The translations under genes were made by a program, and so were the position numbers. The notes below the pieces were generated by a model. That model saw only the letters and a list, made by a program, of their open reading frames with translations, made no database searches and had not been told where the DNA came from. 64,000 bases of DNA from Eledone cirrhosa. Its lineage: Eukaryota > Mollusca > Cephalopoda > Octopoda > Eledonidae. Positions 38,601 through 52,200 of the stretch are shown here, one piece after another. The first letter of the stretch is position 1. Each line of letters opens with the position of its first letter. The DNA lies in NCBI GenBank assembly GCA_964016885.1, contig OZ024740.1, positions 9,816,450 to 9,880,449 on the forward strand, given 5' to 3'.

Positions 38601-41600
38601 TGGTTTAGGCTTGTCACCAGACTGAGAGAGGGGTGCTGGTGATAGTCTTGTGGTTGATGTGACCACTGGTCATCTGGTTAGGCTTGTCACCAGACTGAGA
38701 GAGGGTTACTGGTGGTAGTCTTGTGGTTGATGTGACCTCTGGTCATCTGGTTTAGGCTTGTCACCAGACTGAGAGAGGGGTGCTGGTGGTAGTATTGTGG
38801 TTGACGTGACCACTGGTCATCTGGTTTAGGCTTGTCACCAGACTGAGAGAGGGGTGCTGGTGGTAGTCGTGTGGTTGATGTGACCACTGGTCATCTGGTT
38901 TAGGCTTGTCACCAGACTGAGAGAGGGGTGCTGGTGGTAGTCTTGTGGTTGATGTGACCACTGGTCATCTAGTCTAGGTTTGTCACCAGACTGAGAGAGA
39001 GGTGCTGGGAGTAGTCTTGTGGTTGATGTCACCACTGGTCATCTGGTTTAGGCTTGTCACCAGACTGAGAGAGGTGTGCTGGTGGTAGTCTTGTGGTTGA
39101 TGTGACCACTGGTCATCTGGTTTAGGCTTGTCACCAGACTGAGAGAGGGGTGCTGGTGGTTGTCTTGTGGTTGATGGGACCACTGGTCATCTGGTTTAAG
39201 CTTGTCACCAGACTGAGAGACGGGTGCTGGTGGTAGTCTTGTGGTTGATGTGGCCACTGGTCATCTGGTTTAGGCTTGTCACCAGACTGAGAGAGAGGTA
39301 TTGGTGGTAGTCTTGTGGTTGATGTGACCACTGGTCATCTTTTTTAGGCTTGTCACCAGACTGAGAGAGAGGTGCTGGTGATAGTCTTGGGTTTGATGTG
39401 ACCACTGGTCATCTGGTTTAGGCTTGTCACCAGACTGAGAGAGAGGTGCTGGTGGTAGTCTTGCGGTTGATGTGACCACTGGTCATCTGGTTTAGTCTTG
39501 TCACCAGACTGAGAGAGGGGTGCTGGTGATAGTCTTGTGGTTGATGTGACCATTGGTCATCTGGTTTAGGCTTGTCACCAGACTGAGAGAGAGGTGCTGG
39601 TGGTAGTCTTGCGGTTGATGTGACCACTGGTCATCTGGTTTAGGCTTGTCACCAGACTGAGAGAGAGGTATTGGTGGTAGTCTTGTGGTTGATGTGACCA
39701 CTGGTCATCTGGCTTAGGCTTGTCACCAGACTGAGAGAGAGGTGCTGGTGGTAGTCGTGTGGTTGATGTGACCACTGGTCATCTGGTTTAGGCTTGTCAC
39801 CAGACTGAGAGAGTGGTGCTGGTGATAGTCTTGTGGTTGATGTGACCACTGGTCATCTGGTTTAGGCTTGTCACCAGACTGAGAGAGGGGTGCTGGTGAT
39901 AGTCTTGTGGTTGATGTGACCACTGGTCATCTGGTTTAGGCTTGTCACCAGACTGAGAGAGGGATACTGGTGGTAGTCTTGTGGTTGATGTGACCTCTGG
40001 TCATCTGGTTTAGGCTTGTCACCAGACTGAGAGAGGGTTACTGGTGGTAGTCTTGTGGTTGATGTGACCACTGGTCATCTGGTTTAGGCTTGTCACCAGA
40101 CTGAGAGAGGGGTGCTGGTGGTAGTATTGTGGTTGACGTGACCACTGGTCATCTGGTTTAGGCTTGTCACCAGACTGAGAGAGGGGTGCTGGTGGTAGTC
40201 GTGTGGTTGATGTGACCACTGGTCATCTGGTTTAGGCTTGTCACCAGACTGAGAGAGGTGTGCTGGTGGTAGTCTTGTGGTTGATGTGACCACTGGTCAT
40301 CTGGTTTAGGCTTGTCACCAGACTGAGAGTGGGGTGCTGGTGGTAGTCTTGTGGTTGATGTGACCACTGGTCATCTGGTTTAGGCTTGTCACCAGACTGA
40401 GAGAGGTGTGCTGGTGGTAGTCTTGTGGTTGATGTGACCACTGGTCATCTGGTTTAAGCTTGTCACCAGACTGAGAGTGGGGTGCTGGTGGTAGTCTTGT
40501 GGTTGATGTGACCACTGGTCATCTGGTTTAGGCTTGTCACCAGACTGAGAGAGGTGTGCTGGTGGTAGTCTTGTGGTTGTTGTGACCACTGGTCATCTGG
40601 TTTAGGCTTGTCACCAGACTGAGAGAGGGGTGCTGGTGGTTGTCTTGTGGTTGATGGGACCACTGGTCATCTGGTTTAAGCTTGTCACCAGACTGAGAGA
40701 AGGGTGCTGGTGGTAGTCTTGTGGTTGATGTGACCACTGGTCATCTGGTTTAGGCTTGTCACCAGACTGAGAGAGAGGTATTGGTGGTAGTCTTGTGGTT
40801 GATGTGACCACTGGTCATCTTTTTTAGGCTTGTCACCAGACTGAGAGAGAGGTGCTGGTGATAGTCTTGTGGTTGATGTGACCACTGGTCATCTGGTTTA
40901 GGCTTGTCACCAGACTGAGAGAGAGGTGCTGGTGGTAGTCTTGCGGTTGATGTGACCACTGGTCATCTGGTTTAGGCTTGTCACCAGACTGAGAGAGGGG
41001 TGCTGATGATAGTCTTGTAGTTGATGTGACCATTGGTCATCTGGTTTAGGCTTGTCACCAGACTGAGAGAGGGGTGCTGGTGGTAGTCTTGTGGTTGATG
41101 TGACCACTGGTAATCTGGTTTAGGCTTCTCACCAGACTGAGAGAGGGGTGCTGGTGGTAGTCTTGTGGTTGATGTGACCACTGGTCATCTGGTTTAGGCT
41201 TGTCACCAGACTGAGAGAGAGGTGCTGGTGGTAGTCTTGTGGTTGATGTGACCACTGGTCATCTGGTTTAGGCTTGTCACCAGACTGAGAGAGAGGTGCT
41301 GGTGGTAGTCTTGCGGTTGATGTGACCACTGGTCATCTGGTTGAGGCTTGTCACCAGACTGAGAGAGAGGTATTGGTGGTAGTCTTGTGGTTGATGTGAC
41401 CACTGGTCATCTGGTTTAGGCTTCTCACCAGACTGAGAGAGAGGTGCTGGTGGTAGTCGTGTGGTTGATGTGACCACTGGTCATCTGGCTTAGGCTTGTC
41501 ACCAGACTGAGAGAGAGGTGCTGGTGGTAGTCGTGTGGTTGATGTGACCACTGGTCATCTGGTTTAGGCTTGTCACCAGACTGAGAGAGGGGTGCTGGTG

Positions 41601-41633
41601 ATAGTCTTGTGGTTGATGTGACCACTGGTCATC
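35643..41633. repeat. 3,033-bp (41-monomer) tandem duplication
   Basis: The two copies are about 35,643-38,675 and 38,676-41,633. Each begins with a rare 73-bp monomer lacking one T (ctggttaggc at 35,641 and 38,674), 3,033 bp apart. Rare variants follow in the same order in both, including gatgtcaccactgg and gagacgggtgctgg. Beyond about 39,700 the offset becomes 2,959 bp, so one 74-bp monomer is missing from the second copy. A few substitutions separate the copies, for example ttgctgtgacc near 36,065 against ttgatgtgacc near 39,098. A third copy does not follow: the monomer at about 41,633 has the normal ggttta. Confidence 0.88.
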
Positions 41634-41639
41634 TGGTTT

Positions 41640-44600
41640 AGGCTTGTCACCAGACTGAGAGAGAGGTGCTGGTGGTAGTCGTGTGGTTGATGTGACTACT
41701 GGACATCTGGTTTAGGCTTGTCACCAGACTGAGAGAGGGTTACTGGTGGTAGTCTTGTGGTTGATGTGACCTCTGGTCATCTGGTTTAGGCTTGTCACCA
41801 GACTGAGAGAGGGTTACTGGTGGTAGTCTTGTGGTTGGTGTGACCTCTGGTCATCTGGTTTCGGCTTGTCACCAGACTGAGAGAGGTGTGCTGGTGGTAG
41901 TCTTGCGGTTGATGTGACCACTGGTCATCTAGTCTAGGTTTGTCACCAGACTGAGAGAGAGGTGCTGGTGGTAGTCGTGTGGTTGATGTGACCACTGGTC
42001 ATCTGGTTTAGGCTTGTCACCAGACTGAGAGAGAGGTGCTGGTGGTAGTCGTGTGGTTGATGTGACTACTGGTCATCTGGTTTAGGCTTGTCACCAGACT
42101 GAGAGAGGGTTACTGGTGGTAGTCTTGTGGTTGATGTGACCTCTGGTCATCTGGTTTAGGCTTGTCACCAGACTGAGAGAGGGTTACTGGTGGTAGTCTT
42201 CTGGTTGGTGTGACCTCTGTTCATCTGGTTTAGGCTTGTCACCAGACTGAGAGAAGGGTGCTGGTGGTTGTCTTGTGGTTGATGTGACCACTGGTCATCT
42301 AGTCTAGGTTTGTCACCAGACTGAGAGAGATGTGCTGGTGGTAGTCGTGTGGTTGATGTGACCTCTGGTCATCTGGTTTAGGTTTGTCGCCAGACTGAGA
42401 GAGGGGTGCTGGTGGTAGTCTTGTGGTTGATGTGACCACTGGTCATCTGGTTTAGGCTTGTCACCAGACTGAGAGAGAGGTATTGGTGGTAGTCTTGTGG
42501 TTGATGTGACCACTGGTCATCTTTTTTAAGCTTGTCACCAGACTGAGAGAGAGGTGCTGGTGATAGTCTTGTGGTTGATGTGACCACAGGTCATCTGGTT
42601 TAGGCTTGTCACCAGACTGAGAGAGAGGTGCTGGTGGTAGTCTTGTGGTTGATGTGACCACTGGTCATCTGGTTTAGGCTTGTCACCAGACTGAGAGAGA
42701 GGTATTGGTGGTAGTCTTGTGGTTGATGTGACCACTGGTCATCTTTTTTAAGCTTGTCACCAGACTGAGAGAGAGGTGCTGGTGATAGTCTTGTGGTTGA
42801 TGTGACCACAGGTCATCTGGTTTAGGCTTGTCACCAGACTGAGAGAGAGGTGCTGGTGGTAGTCTTGCGGTTGATGTGACCACTGGTCATCTGGTTTAGG
42901 CTTGTCACCAGACTGAGAGAGGGGTGCTGATGATAGTCTTGTGGTTGATGTGACCATTGGTCATCTGGTTTAGGCTTGTCACCAGACTGAGAGAGAGGTG
43001 CTGGTGGTAGTCGTGTGGTTGATGTGACCACTGGTAATCTGGTTTAGGCTTGTCACCAGACTGAGAGAGGGGTGCTGGTGGTAGTCTTGTGGTTGATGTG
43101 ACCACTGGTCATCTGGTTTAGGCTTGTCACCAGACTGAGAGAGAGGTATTGGTGGTAGTCTTGTGGTTGATGTGACCACTGGTCATCTGGTTTAGGCTTG
43201 TCACCAGACTGAGAGAGGGGTGCTGGTGGTAGTCTTGTGGTTGATGTGACCACTGATCATCTGGTTTAGGCTTGTCACCAGACTGAGAGAGAGGTGCTGG
43301 TGGTATTCTTGCGGTTGATGTGACCACTGGTCATCTGGTTTAGGCTTGTCACCAGACTGAGAGAGAGGTATTGGTGGTAGTCTTGTGGTTGATGTGACCA
43401 CTGGTCATCTGGTTTAGGCTTCTCACCAGACTGAGAGAGAGGTGCTGGTGGTAGTCGTGTGGTTGATGTGACCACTGGTCATCTGGTTTAGGCTTGTCAC
43501 CAGACTGAGAGAGGGGTGCTGGTGATAGTCTTGTGGTTGATGTGACCACTGGTCATCTGGTTTAGGCTTGTCACCAGACTGAGAGAGAGGTGCTGGTGGT
43601 AGTCGTGTGGTTGATGTGACCACTGGTCATCTGGTTTAGGCTTGTCACCAGACTGAGAGAGGGGTGCTGGTGATAGTCTTGTGGTTGATGTGACCACTGG
43701 TCATCTGGTTTAGGCTTGTCACCAGACTGAGAGAGAGGTGCTGGTGGTAGTCGTGTGGTTGATGTGACTACTGGACATCTGGTTTAGGCTTGTCACCAGA
43801 CTGAGAGAGGGTTACTGGTGGTAGTCTTGTGGTTGATGTGACCTCTGGTCATCTGGTTTAGGCTTGTCACCAGACTGAGAGAGGGTTACTGGTGGTAGTC
43901 TTGTGGTTGGTGTGACCTCTGGTCATCTGGTTTAGGCTTGTCACCAGACTGAGAGAGGTGTGCTGGTGGTAGTCTTGCGGTTGATGTGACCACTGGTCAT
44001 CTAGTCTAGGTTTGTCACCAGACTGAGAGAGAGGTGCTGGTGGTAGTCGTGTGGTTGATGTGACCACTGGTCATCTGGTTTAGGCTTGTCACCAGACTGA
44101 GAGAGAGGTGCTTGTGGTAGTCGTGTGGTTGATGTGACTACTGGTCATCTGGTTTAGGCTTGTCACCAGACTGAGAGAGGGTTATTGGTGGTAGTCTTGT
44201 GGTTGATGTGACCTCTGGTCATCTGGTTTAGGCTTGTCACCAGACTGAGAGAGGGTTACTGGTGGTAGTCTTCTGGTTGGTGTGACCTCTGGTCATCTGG
44301 TTTAGGCTTGTCACCAGACTGAGAGAGGGGTGCTGGTGGTAGTCTTGCGGTTGATGTGACCACTGGTCATCTAGTCTAGGTTTGTCACCAGACTGAGAGA
44401 GATGTGCTGGTGGTAGTCGTGTGGTTGATGTGACCTCTGGTCATCTGGTTTAGGTTTGTCGCCAGACTGAGAGAGGGGTGCTGGTGGTAGTCTTGTGGTT
44501 GATGTGACCACTGGTCATCTGGTTTAGGCTTGTCACCAGACTGAGAGTGGGGTGCTGGTGGTAGTCTTGTGGTTGATGTGACCACTGGTCATCTGGTTTA

Positions 44601-45850
44601 AGCTTGTCACCAGACTGAGAGTGGGGTGCTGGTGGTAGTCTTGTGGTTGATGTGACCACTGGTCATCTGGTTTAGGCTTGTCACCAGACTGAGAGAGGGG
44701 TGCTGGTGGTTGTCTTGTGGTTGATGTGACCACTGGTCATCTGGTTTAAGCTTGTCACCAGACTGAGAGTGGGGTGCTGGTGGTAGTCTTGTGGTTGATG
44801 TGACCACTGGTCATCTGGTTTAGGCTTGTCACCAGACTGAGAGAGGGGTGCTGGTGGTAGTCTTGTGGTTGATGTGACCACTGGTCATCTGGTTTAAGCT
44901 TGTCACCAGACTGAGAGTGGGGTGCTGGTGGTAGTCGTGTGGTTGATGTGACCACTGGTAATCTGGTTTAGGCTTGTCACCATACTGAGAGAGGGGTGCT
45001 GGTGGTAGTCGTGTGGTTGATGTGACCACTGGTAATCTGGTTTAGGCTTGTCACCAGACTGAGAGAGGGGTGCTGGTGGTAGTCTTGTGGTTGATGTGAC
45101 CACTGGTCATCTGGTTTAGGCTTGTCACCAGACTGAGAGAGAGGTGCTGGTGGTAGTCTTGCGGTTGATGTGACCACTGGTCATCTGGTTTAGGCTTGTC
45201 ACCAGACTGAGAGAGAGGTATTGGTGGTAGTCTTGTGGTTGATGTGACCACTGGTCATCTGGTTTAGGCTTCTCACCAGACTGAGAGAGAGGTGCTGGTG
45301 GTAGTCGTGTGGTTGATGTGACCACTGGTCATCTGGCTTAGGCTTGTCACCAGACTGAGAGAGAGGTGCTGGTGGTAGTCGTGTGGTTGATGTGACCACT
45401 GGTCATCTGGTTTAGGCTTGTCACCAGACTGAGAGAGGGGTGCTGGTGATAGTCTTGTGGTTGATGTGACCACTGGTCATCTGGTTTAGGCTTGTCACCA
45501 GACTGAGAGAGAGGTGCTGGTGGTAGTCGTGTGGTTGATGTGACTACTGGACATCTGGTTTAGGCTTGTCACCAGACTGAGAGAGGGTTACTGGTGGTAG
45601 TCTTGTGGTTGATGTGACCTCTGGTCATCTGGTTTAGGCTTGTCACCAGAGTGAGAGAGGGTTACTGGTGGTAGTCTTGTGGTTGGTGTGACCTCTGGTC
45701 ATCTGGTTTAGGCTTGTCACCAGACTGAGAGAGGTGTGCTGGTGGTAGTCTTGCGGTTGATGTGACCACTGGTCATCTAGTCTAGGTTTGTCACCAGACT
45801 GAGAGAGAGGTGCTGGTGGTAGTCGTGTGGTTGATGTGACCACTGGTCAT
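41640..45850. repeat. Related 2,072-bp and 1,776-bp higher-order blocks
   Basis: The rare marker tgactactggacatc occurs at about 41,693, 43,765 and 45,541, spaced 2,072 bp (28 monomers) and 1,776 bp (24 monomers). Each is followed by the same series: two gggttactgg monomers, a gaggtgtgctgg monomer, a ttgcggttg monomer and a catctagtctagg monomer. The same marker and series return near 55,914, 10,371 bp after the third copy. These blocks are copies of one ancestral higher-order unit that later gained or lost whole monomers. Confidence 0.82.
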
Positions 45851-47869
45851 CTGGTTTAGGCTTGTCACCAGACTGAGAGAGAGGTGCTGGTGGTAGTCGT
45901 GTGGTTGATGTGACTACTGGTCATCTGGTTTAGGCTTGTCACCAGACTGAGAGAGGGTTACTGGTGGTAGTCTTGTGGTTGGTGTGACCACTGGTCATCT
46001 GGTTTAGGCTTGTCACCAGACTGAGAGAGGGGTGCTGGTGGTAGTCTTGCGGTTGATGTGACCACTGGTCATCTAGTCTAGGTTTGTCACCAGACTGAGA
46101 GAGATGTGCTGGTGGTAGTCGTGTGGTTGATGTGACCACTGGTCATCTGGTTTAGGCTTGTCACCAGACTGAGAGAGGGGTGCTGGTGGTAGTCTTGCGG
46201 TTGATGTGACCACTGGTCATCTAGTCTAGGTTTGTCACCAGACTGAGAGAGATGTGCTGGTGGTAGTCGTGTGGTTGATGTGACCTCTGGTCATCTGGTT
46301 TAGGTTTGTCACCAGACTGAGAGAGGGGTGCTGGTGGTAGTCTTGTGGTTGATGTGACCACTGGTTATCTGGTTTAGGCTTGTCACCAGACTGAGAGAGG
46401 GGTGCTGGTGGTTGTCTTTTGGTTGATGGGACCACTGGTCATCTGGTTTAGGCTTGTCACCAGACTGAGAGAGAGGTGCTGGTGGTAGTCTTGTGGTTGA
46501 TGTGACCACTGGTCATCTTTTTTAGGCTTGTCACCAGACTGAGAGAGAGGTGCTGGTGGTAGTCTTGTGGTTGATGTGACCACTGGTCATCTGGTTTAGG
46601 CTTGTCACCAGACTGAGAGAGGGGTGCTGGTGGTAGTCGTGTGGTTGATGTGACCACTGGTCATCTGGTTTAGGCTTGTCACCAGACTGAGAGAGAGGTG
46701 CTGGTGGTAGTCTTGCGGTTGATGTGACCACTGGTCATCTGGTTTAGGCTTGTCACCAGACTGAGAGAGAGGTGCTGGTGGTAGTCTTGTGGTTGATGTG
46801 ACCTCTGGTCATCTGGTTTAGGCTTGTCACCAGACTGAGAGAGGGGTGCTGGTGGTAGTCTTGTGGTTGATGTGACCTCTGGTCATCTGGTTTAGGCTTG
46901 TCACCAGACTGAGAGAGAGGTGCTGGTGGTAGTCTTGCGGTTGATGTGACCACTGGTCATCTGGTTTAGGCTTGTCACCAGACTGAGAGAGGGGTGCTGG
47001 TGGTAGTCTTGTGGTTGATGTGACCTCTGGTCATCTGGTTTAGGCTTGTCACCAGACTGAGAGAGAGGTGCTGGTGGTAGTCTTGCGGTTGATGTGACCA
47101 CTGGTCATCTGGTTTAGGCTTGTCACCAGACTGAGAGAGAGGTGCTGGTGGTAGTCGTGTGGTTGATGTGACCACTGGTCATCTGGTTTAGGCTTGTCAC
47201 CAGACTGAGAGAGAGGTGCTGGTGGTAGTCTTGTGGTTGATGTGACCACTGGTCATCTGGTTTAGGCTTGTCACCAGACTGAGAGAGAGGTGCTGGTGGT
47301 AGTCTTGCGGTTGATGTGACCACTGGTCATCTGGTTTAGGCTTGTCACCAGACTGAGAGAGGGGTGCTGGTGGTAGTCTTGTGGTTGGTGTGACCACTGG
47401 TCATCTGGTTTAGGCTTGTCACCAGACTGAGAGAGGGTACTGGTGGTAGTCTTGTGGTTGATGTGACCACTGGTCATCTGGTTTAGGCTTGTCACCAGAC
47501 TGAGAGAGGGGTGCTGGTGGTAGTCGTGTGGTTGATGTGACCACTGGTCATCTGGTTTAGGCTTGTCACCAGACTGAGAGAGGGTGCTGGTGGTAGTCGT
47601 GTGGTTGATGTGACCACTGGTCATCTGGTTTAGGCTTGTCACCAGACTGAGAGAGGGGTGCTGGTGGTAGTCTTGTGGTTGATGTGACCACTGGTCATCT
47701 GGTTTAGGCTTGTCACCAGACTGAGAGAGGGGTGCTGGTGGTAGTCTTGTGGTTGATGTGACCACTGGTCATCTGGTTTAGGCTTGTCACCAGACTGAGA
47801 GAGGGGTGCTGGTGGTAGTCTTGTGGTTGATGTGACCTCTGGTCATCTGGTTTAGGCTTGTCACCAGAC

Positions 47870-48785
47870 TGAGAGAGGGTTACTGGTGGTAGTCTTGTGG
47901 TTGATGTGACCACTGGTCATCTGGTTTAGGCTTGTCACCAGACTGAGAGAGGGTTACTGGTGGTAGTCTTGTGGTTGATGTGACCACTGGTCATCTGGTT
48001 TAGGCTTGTCACCAGACTGAGAGAGGGTTACTAGTGGTAGTCTTGTGGTTGATGTGACCACTGGTCATCTGGTTTAGGCTTGTCACCAGACTGAGAGAGG
48101 GTTACTGGTGGTAGTCTTGTGGTTGATGTGACCTCTGGTCATCTGGTTTAGGCTTGTCACCAGACTGAGAGAGGGTTACTAGTGGTAGTCTTGTGGTTGA
48201 TGTGACCACTGGTCATCTGGTTTAGGCTTGTCACCAGACTGAGAGAGGGTTACTGGTGGTAGTCTTGTGGTTGATGTGACCACTGGTCATCTGGTTTAGG
48301 CTTGTCACCAGACTGAGAGAGGGTTACTGGTGGTAGTCTTGTGGTTGATGTGACCACTGGTCATCTGGTTTAGGCTTGTCACCAGACTGAGAGAGGGTTA
48401 CTGGTGGTAGTCTTGTGGTTGATGTGACCACTGGTCATCTGGTTTAGGCTTGTCACCAGACTGAGAGAGGGTTACTGGTGGTAGTCTTGTGGTTGATGTG
48501 ACCACTGGTCATCTGGTTTAGGCTTGTCACCAGACTGAGAGAGGGTTACTGGTGGTAGTCTTGTGGTTGATGTGACCACTGGTCATCTGGTTTAGGCTTG
48601 TCACCAGACTGAGAGAGGGGTGCTGGTGGTAGTCTTGTGGTTGATGTGACCACTGGTCATCTGGTTTAGGCTTGTCACCAGACTGAGAGAGGGTTACTGG
48701 TGGTAGTCTTGTGGTTGATGTGACCACTGGTCATCTGGTTTAGGCTTGTCACCAGACTGAGAGAGGGTTACTGGTGGTAGTCTTG
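47870..48785. repeat. Homogenised run of gggttactgg monomers
   Basis: About twelve of thirteen consecutive monomers carry gggttactgg (or gggttactagtgg) in place of ggggtgctgg, and are otherwise nearly identical to each other. Elsewhere this variant appears singly or in pairs. The change places TAA in one minus-strand frame, so long open frames are absent here. The single-variant run indicates recent local expansion or conversion of one monomer type. Confidence 0.88.
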
Positions 48786-49638
48786 TGGTTGGTGTGACCT
48801 CTGGTCATCTGGTTTAGGCTTGTCACCAGACTGAGAGAGGTGTGCTGGTGGTAGTCTTGCGGTTGATGTGACCACTGGTCATCTAGTCTAGGTTTGTCAC
48901 CAGACTGAGAGAGAGGTGCTGGTGGTAGTCGTGTGGTTGATGTGACCACTGGTCATCTGGTTTAGGCTTGTCACCAGACTGAGAGAGAGGTGCTGGTGGT
49001 AGTCGTGTGGTTGATGTGACCACTGGTCATCTGGTTTAGGTTTGTCACCAGACTGAGAGAGGGGTGCTGCTGGTAGTCTTGCTGTTGATGTGACCACTGG
49101 TCATCTGGTTTAGGTATGTTTACCAGACTGAGAGAGTGGTGCTGGTTGTAGTCTTGTGGTTGATGTGACAACTGGTCATCTGGTTTAGGTTTGTCACCAG
49201 ACTGAGAGAGGGGTGCTGCTGGTAGTCTTGTGGTTGATGTGACCACTGGTCATCTGGTTTAGGTATGTTTACCAGACTGAGAGAGGGGTGCTGGTGGTAG
49301 TCTTGTGGTTGATGTGACCACTGGTCAACTGGTTTAGGTTTGTCACCAGACTGAGAGAGGGGTGCTGGTGGTAGTCTTGTGGTTGATGTGACCACTGGTC
49401 AACTGGTTTAGGTTTGTCACCAGACTGAGAGAGGGGTGCTGCTGGTAGTCTTGTGGTTGATGTGACCACTGGTCAACTGGTTTAGGTTTGTCACCAGACT
49501 GAGAGAGGGGTGCTGCTGGTAGTCTTGTGGTTGATGTGACCACTGGTCAACTGGTTTAGGTTTGTCACTAGACTGAGAGAGGGGTGCTGCTGGTAGTCTT
49601 GTGGTTGATGTGACCACTGGTCAACTGGTTTAGGTTTG

Positions 49639-52200
49639 TCACCAGACTGAGAAAGGGGTGCTGGTGATAGTCTTGTGGTTGATGTGACCACTGTTCATCT
49701 GGTTTAGGTTTGTCACCAGACTGAGAAAGGGGTGCTGGTGGTAGTCTTGTGGTTGACGTGGCCACTGGTCATCTGGTTTAGGCTTGTCACCAGACTGAGA
49801 GAGAGGTGCTGGTGATAGTCTTGTGGTTGATCTGACCACTGGTCATCTGGTTTAGGCTTGTCACAAGACTGAGAGAGAGGTGCTGGTGGTAGTCTTCTGG
49901 TTGATGTGAACACTGGTCATCTGGTTTAGGCTTGTCACCAGAGTGAGAAAGGGGTGCTGGTGGTAGTCTTGTGGTTGATGTGACCACTGGTCATCTGGTT
50001 TAGGCTTGTCAATAGACTGAGAGTGGGGTGCTGGTGGTAGTCTTGTGGTTGATGTGACCACTGGTCATCTGGTTTAGGCTTGTCACCAGACTGAGAGAGA
50101 AGTGCTGGTGGTAGTCTTGTGGTTGATGTGACCACTGGTCATCTGGTTTAGGCTTGTCACCAGACTGAGTGAGAGGTGCTGGTGGTAGTCTTGTGGTTGA
50201 TGTGACCACTGGTCATCTGGTTTAGGCTTGTCACCAGACTGAGAGAGAGGTGCTGGTGGTAGTCTTGTGCTTTATGTGACCACTGCTCATCTGGTTTAGA
50301 CTTGTCACCAGACTGAGAAAGGGGTGCTGGTGGTAGTCTTGTGGTTGATGTGCCCACTGGTCATCTGGTCTAGGCTTGTCACCAGACTGAGAGAGAGGTG
50401 CTAGTGGTAGTCTTGTGGTTGATGTGACCACTGGTCATCAGGTTTAGGTTTGTCACCAGACTGAGAAAGAGGTGCTGGTGGTAGTCTTGTGGTTGATGTG
50501 ACCACTGGTCATCTGGCTTAGATTTGTCACCAGACTGAGAGAGAGGTGCTAGTGGTAGTCTTGTAGTTGATGTGACCACTGGTCATCTGGTTTAGGTTTG
50601 TTACCAGACTGAGAGAGGGGTGCTGCTGGTAGTTTTGTGGTTGATCTGACCACTCGTCATCTGGTTTAGGCTTGTCACCAGAGTGAGAAAGGGGTGCTGG
50701 TGGTAGTCTTGTGGTTGATGTGACCACTGGTCATCTGGTTTAGGCTTGTCACCAGACTGAGAGAGAGGTGCTGGTGGTAGTCTTTTGGTTGATGTGACCA
50801 CTGGTCATCTGGTTTAGGCTTGTCACCAAACTGAGAGAGTGGTGCTGGTGGTAGTCTTGTTGTTGATGTGACCACTGGTCATCTGGTTTAGGTTTATTAC
50901 CAGACTGAGAGAGAGAGGGGTGTTGGTGGTAGTCTTGTGGTTGATGTGACCACTGGTCATCTGGTTTAGGTTTGTCACCATACTGAGAGAGGGGTGCTGG
51001 TGGTAGTCTTGTGGTTGATGTGACCACTGGTCAACTGGTTTAGGTTTGTCACCAGACTGAGAGAGGGGTGCTGATGGTAGTCTTGTGGTTGATGTGACCA
51101 CTGGTCAACTGGTTTAGGTTTGTCACCAGACTGAGAAAGGGGTGCTGGTTATAGTCTTGTGGTTGATGTGACCACTGTTCATCTGGTTTCGGTTTGTCAC
51201 CAGACTGAGAAAGGGGTGCTGGTGGTAGTCTTGTGGTTGACGTGGCCACTGGTCATCTGGTTTAGGCTTGTCACCAGACTGAGAGAGAGGTGCTGGTGAT
51301 AGTCTTGTGGTTGATCTGACCACTGGTCATCTGGTTTAGGCTTGTCACAAGACTGAGAGAGAGGTGCTGGTGGTAGTCTTCTGGTTGATGTGAACACTGG
51401 TCATCTGGTTTAGGCTTGTCACCTGAGTGAGAAAGGGGTGCTGGTGGTAGTCTTGTGGTTGATGTGACCACTGGTCATCTGGTTTAGGCTTGTCAATAGA
51501 CTGAGAGTGGGGTGCTGGTGGTAGTCTTGTGGTTGATGTGACCACTGGTCATCTGGTTTAGGCTTGTCACCAGACTGAGAGAGAATTGCTGGTGGTAGTC
51601 TTGTGGTTGATGTGACCACTGGTCATCTGGTTTAGGCTTGTCACCAGACTGAGTGAGAGGTGCTGGTGGTAGTCTTGTGGTTGATGTGACCACTGGTCAT
51701 CTGGTTTAGGCTTGTCACCAGACTGAGAGAGAGGTGCTGGTGGTAGTCTTGTGCTTTATGTGACCACTGCTCATCTGGTTTAGACTTGTCACCAGACTGA
51801 GAAAGGGGTGCTGGTGGTAGTCTTGTGGTTGATGTGCCCACTGGTCATCTGGTCTAGGCTTGTCACCAGACTGAGAGAGAGGTGCTGGTGGTAGTCTTGT
51901 GGTTGATGTGACCACTGGTCATCTGGCTTAGATTTGTCACCAGACTGAGAGAGAGGTGCTAGTGGTAGTCTTGTAGTTGATGTGACCACTGGTCATCTGG
52001 TTTAGGTTTGTTCCCAGACTGAGAGAGGGGTGCTGCTGGTAGTTTTGTGGTTGATCTGACCACTGGTCATCTGGTTTAGGCTTGTCACCAGAGTGAGAAA
52101 GGGGTGCTGGTGGTAGTCTTGTGGTTGATGTGACCACTGGTCATCTGGTTTAGGGTTGTCACCAGACTGAGAGAGAGGTGCTGGTGGTAGTCTTGTGGTT
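49639..52200. repeat. 1,484-bp higher-order repeat, two tandem copies
   Basis: A block of about 20 monomers starting near 49,639 repeats at an offset of 1,484 bp. It is marked by the CpG-bearing variant ttgacgtggccactgg near 49,754 and 51,238, followed by cttgtcacaagac, gtgaacactgg, gtcaatagactg and gtgcccactgg monomers in the same order. After about 50,500 the offset falls by one monomer to 1,410 bp. Related copies start near 57,644 and 59,202. Confidence 0.83.

Noticed and set aside
47271..47765. Longest open frame, 164 codons on the minus strand
   Set aside because: It is longer only because two monomers in the stretch are 73 bp or shorter and shift the recurring stop out of frame. Its content is the same repeated peptide. 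The same explanation covers the longer frames at 10,538-10,969, 9,574-9,924 and 14,752-15,111.
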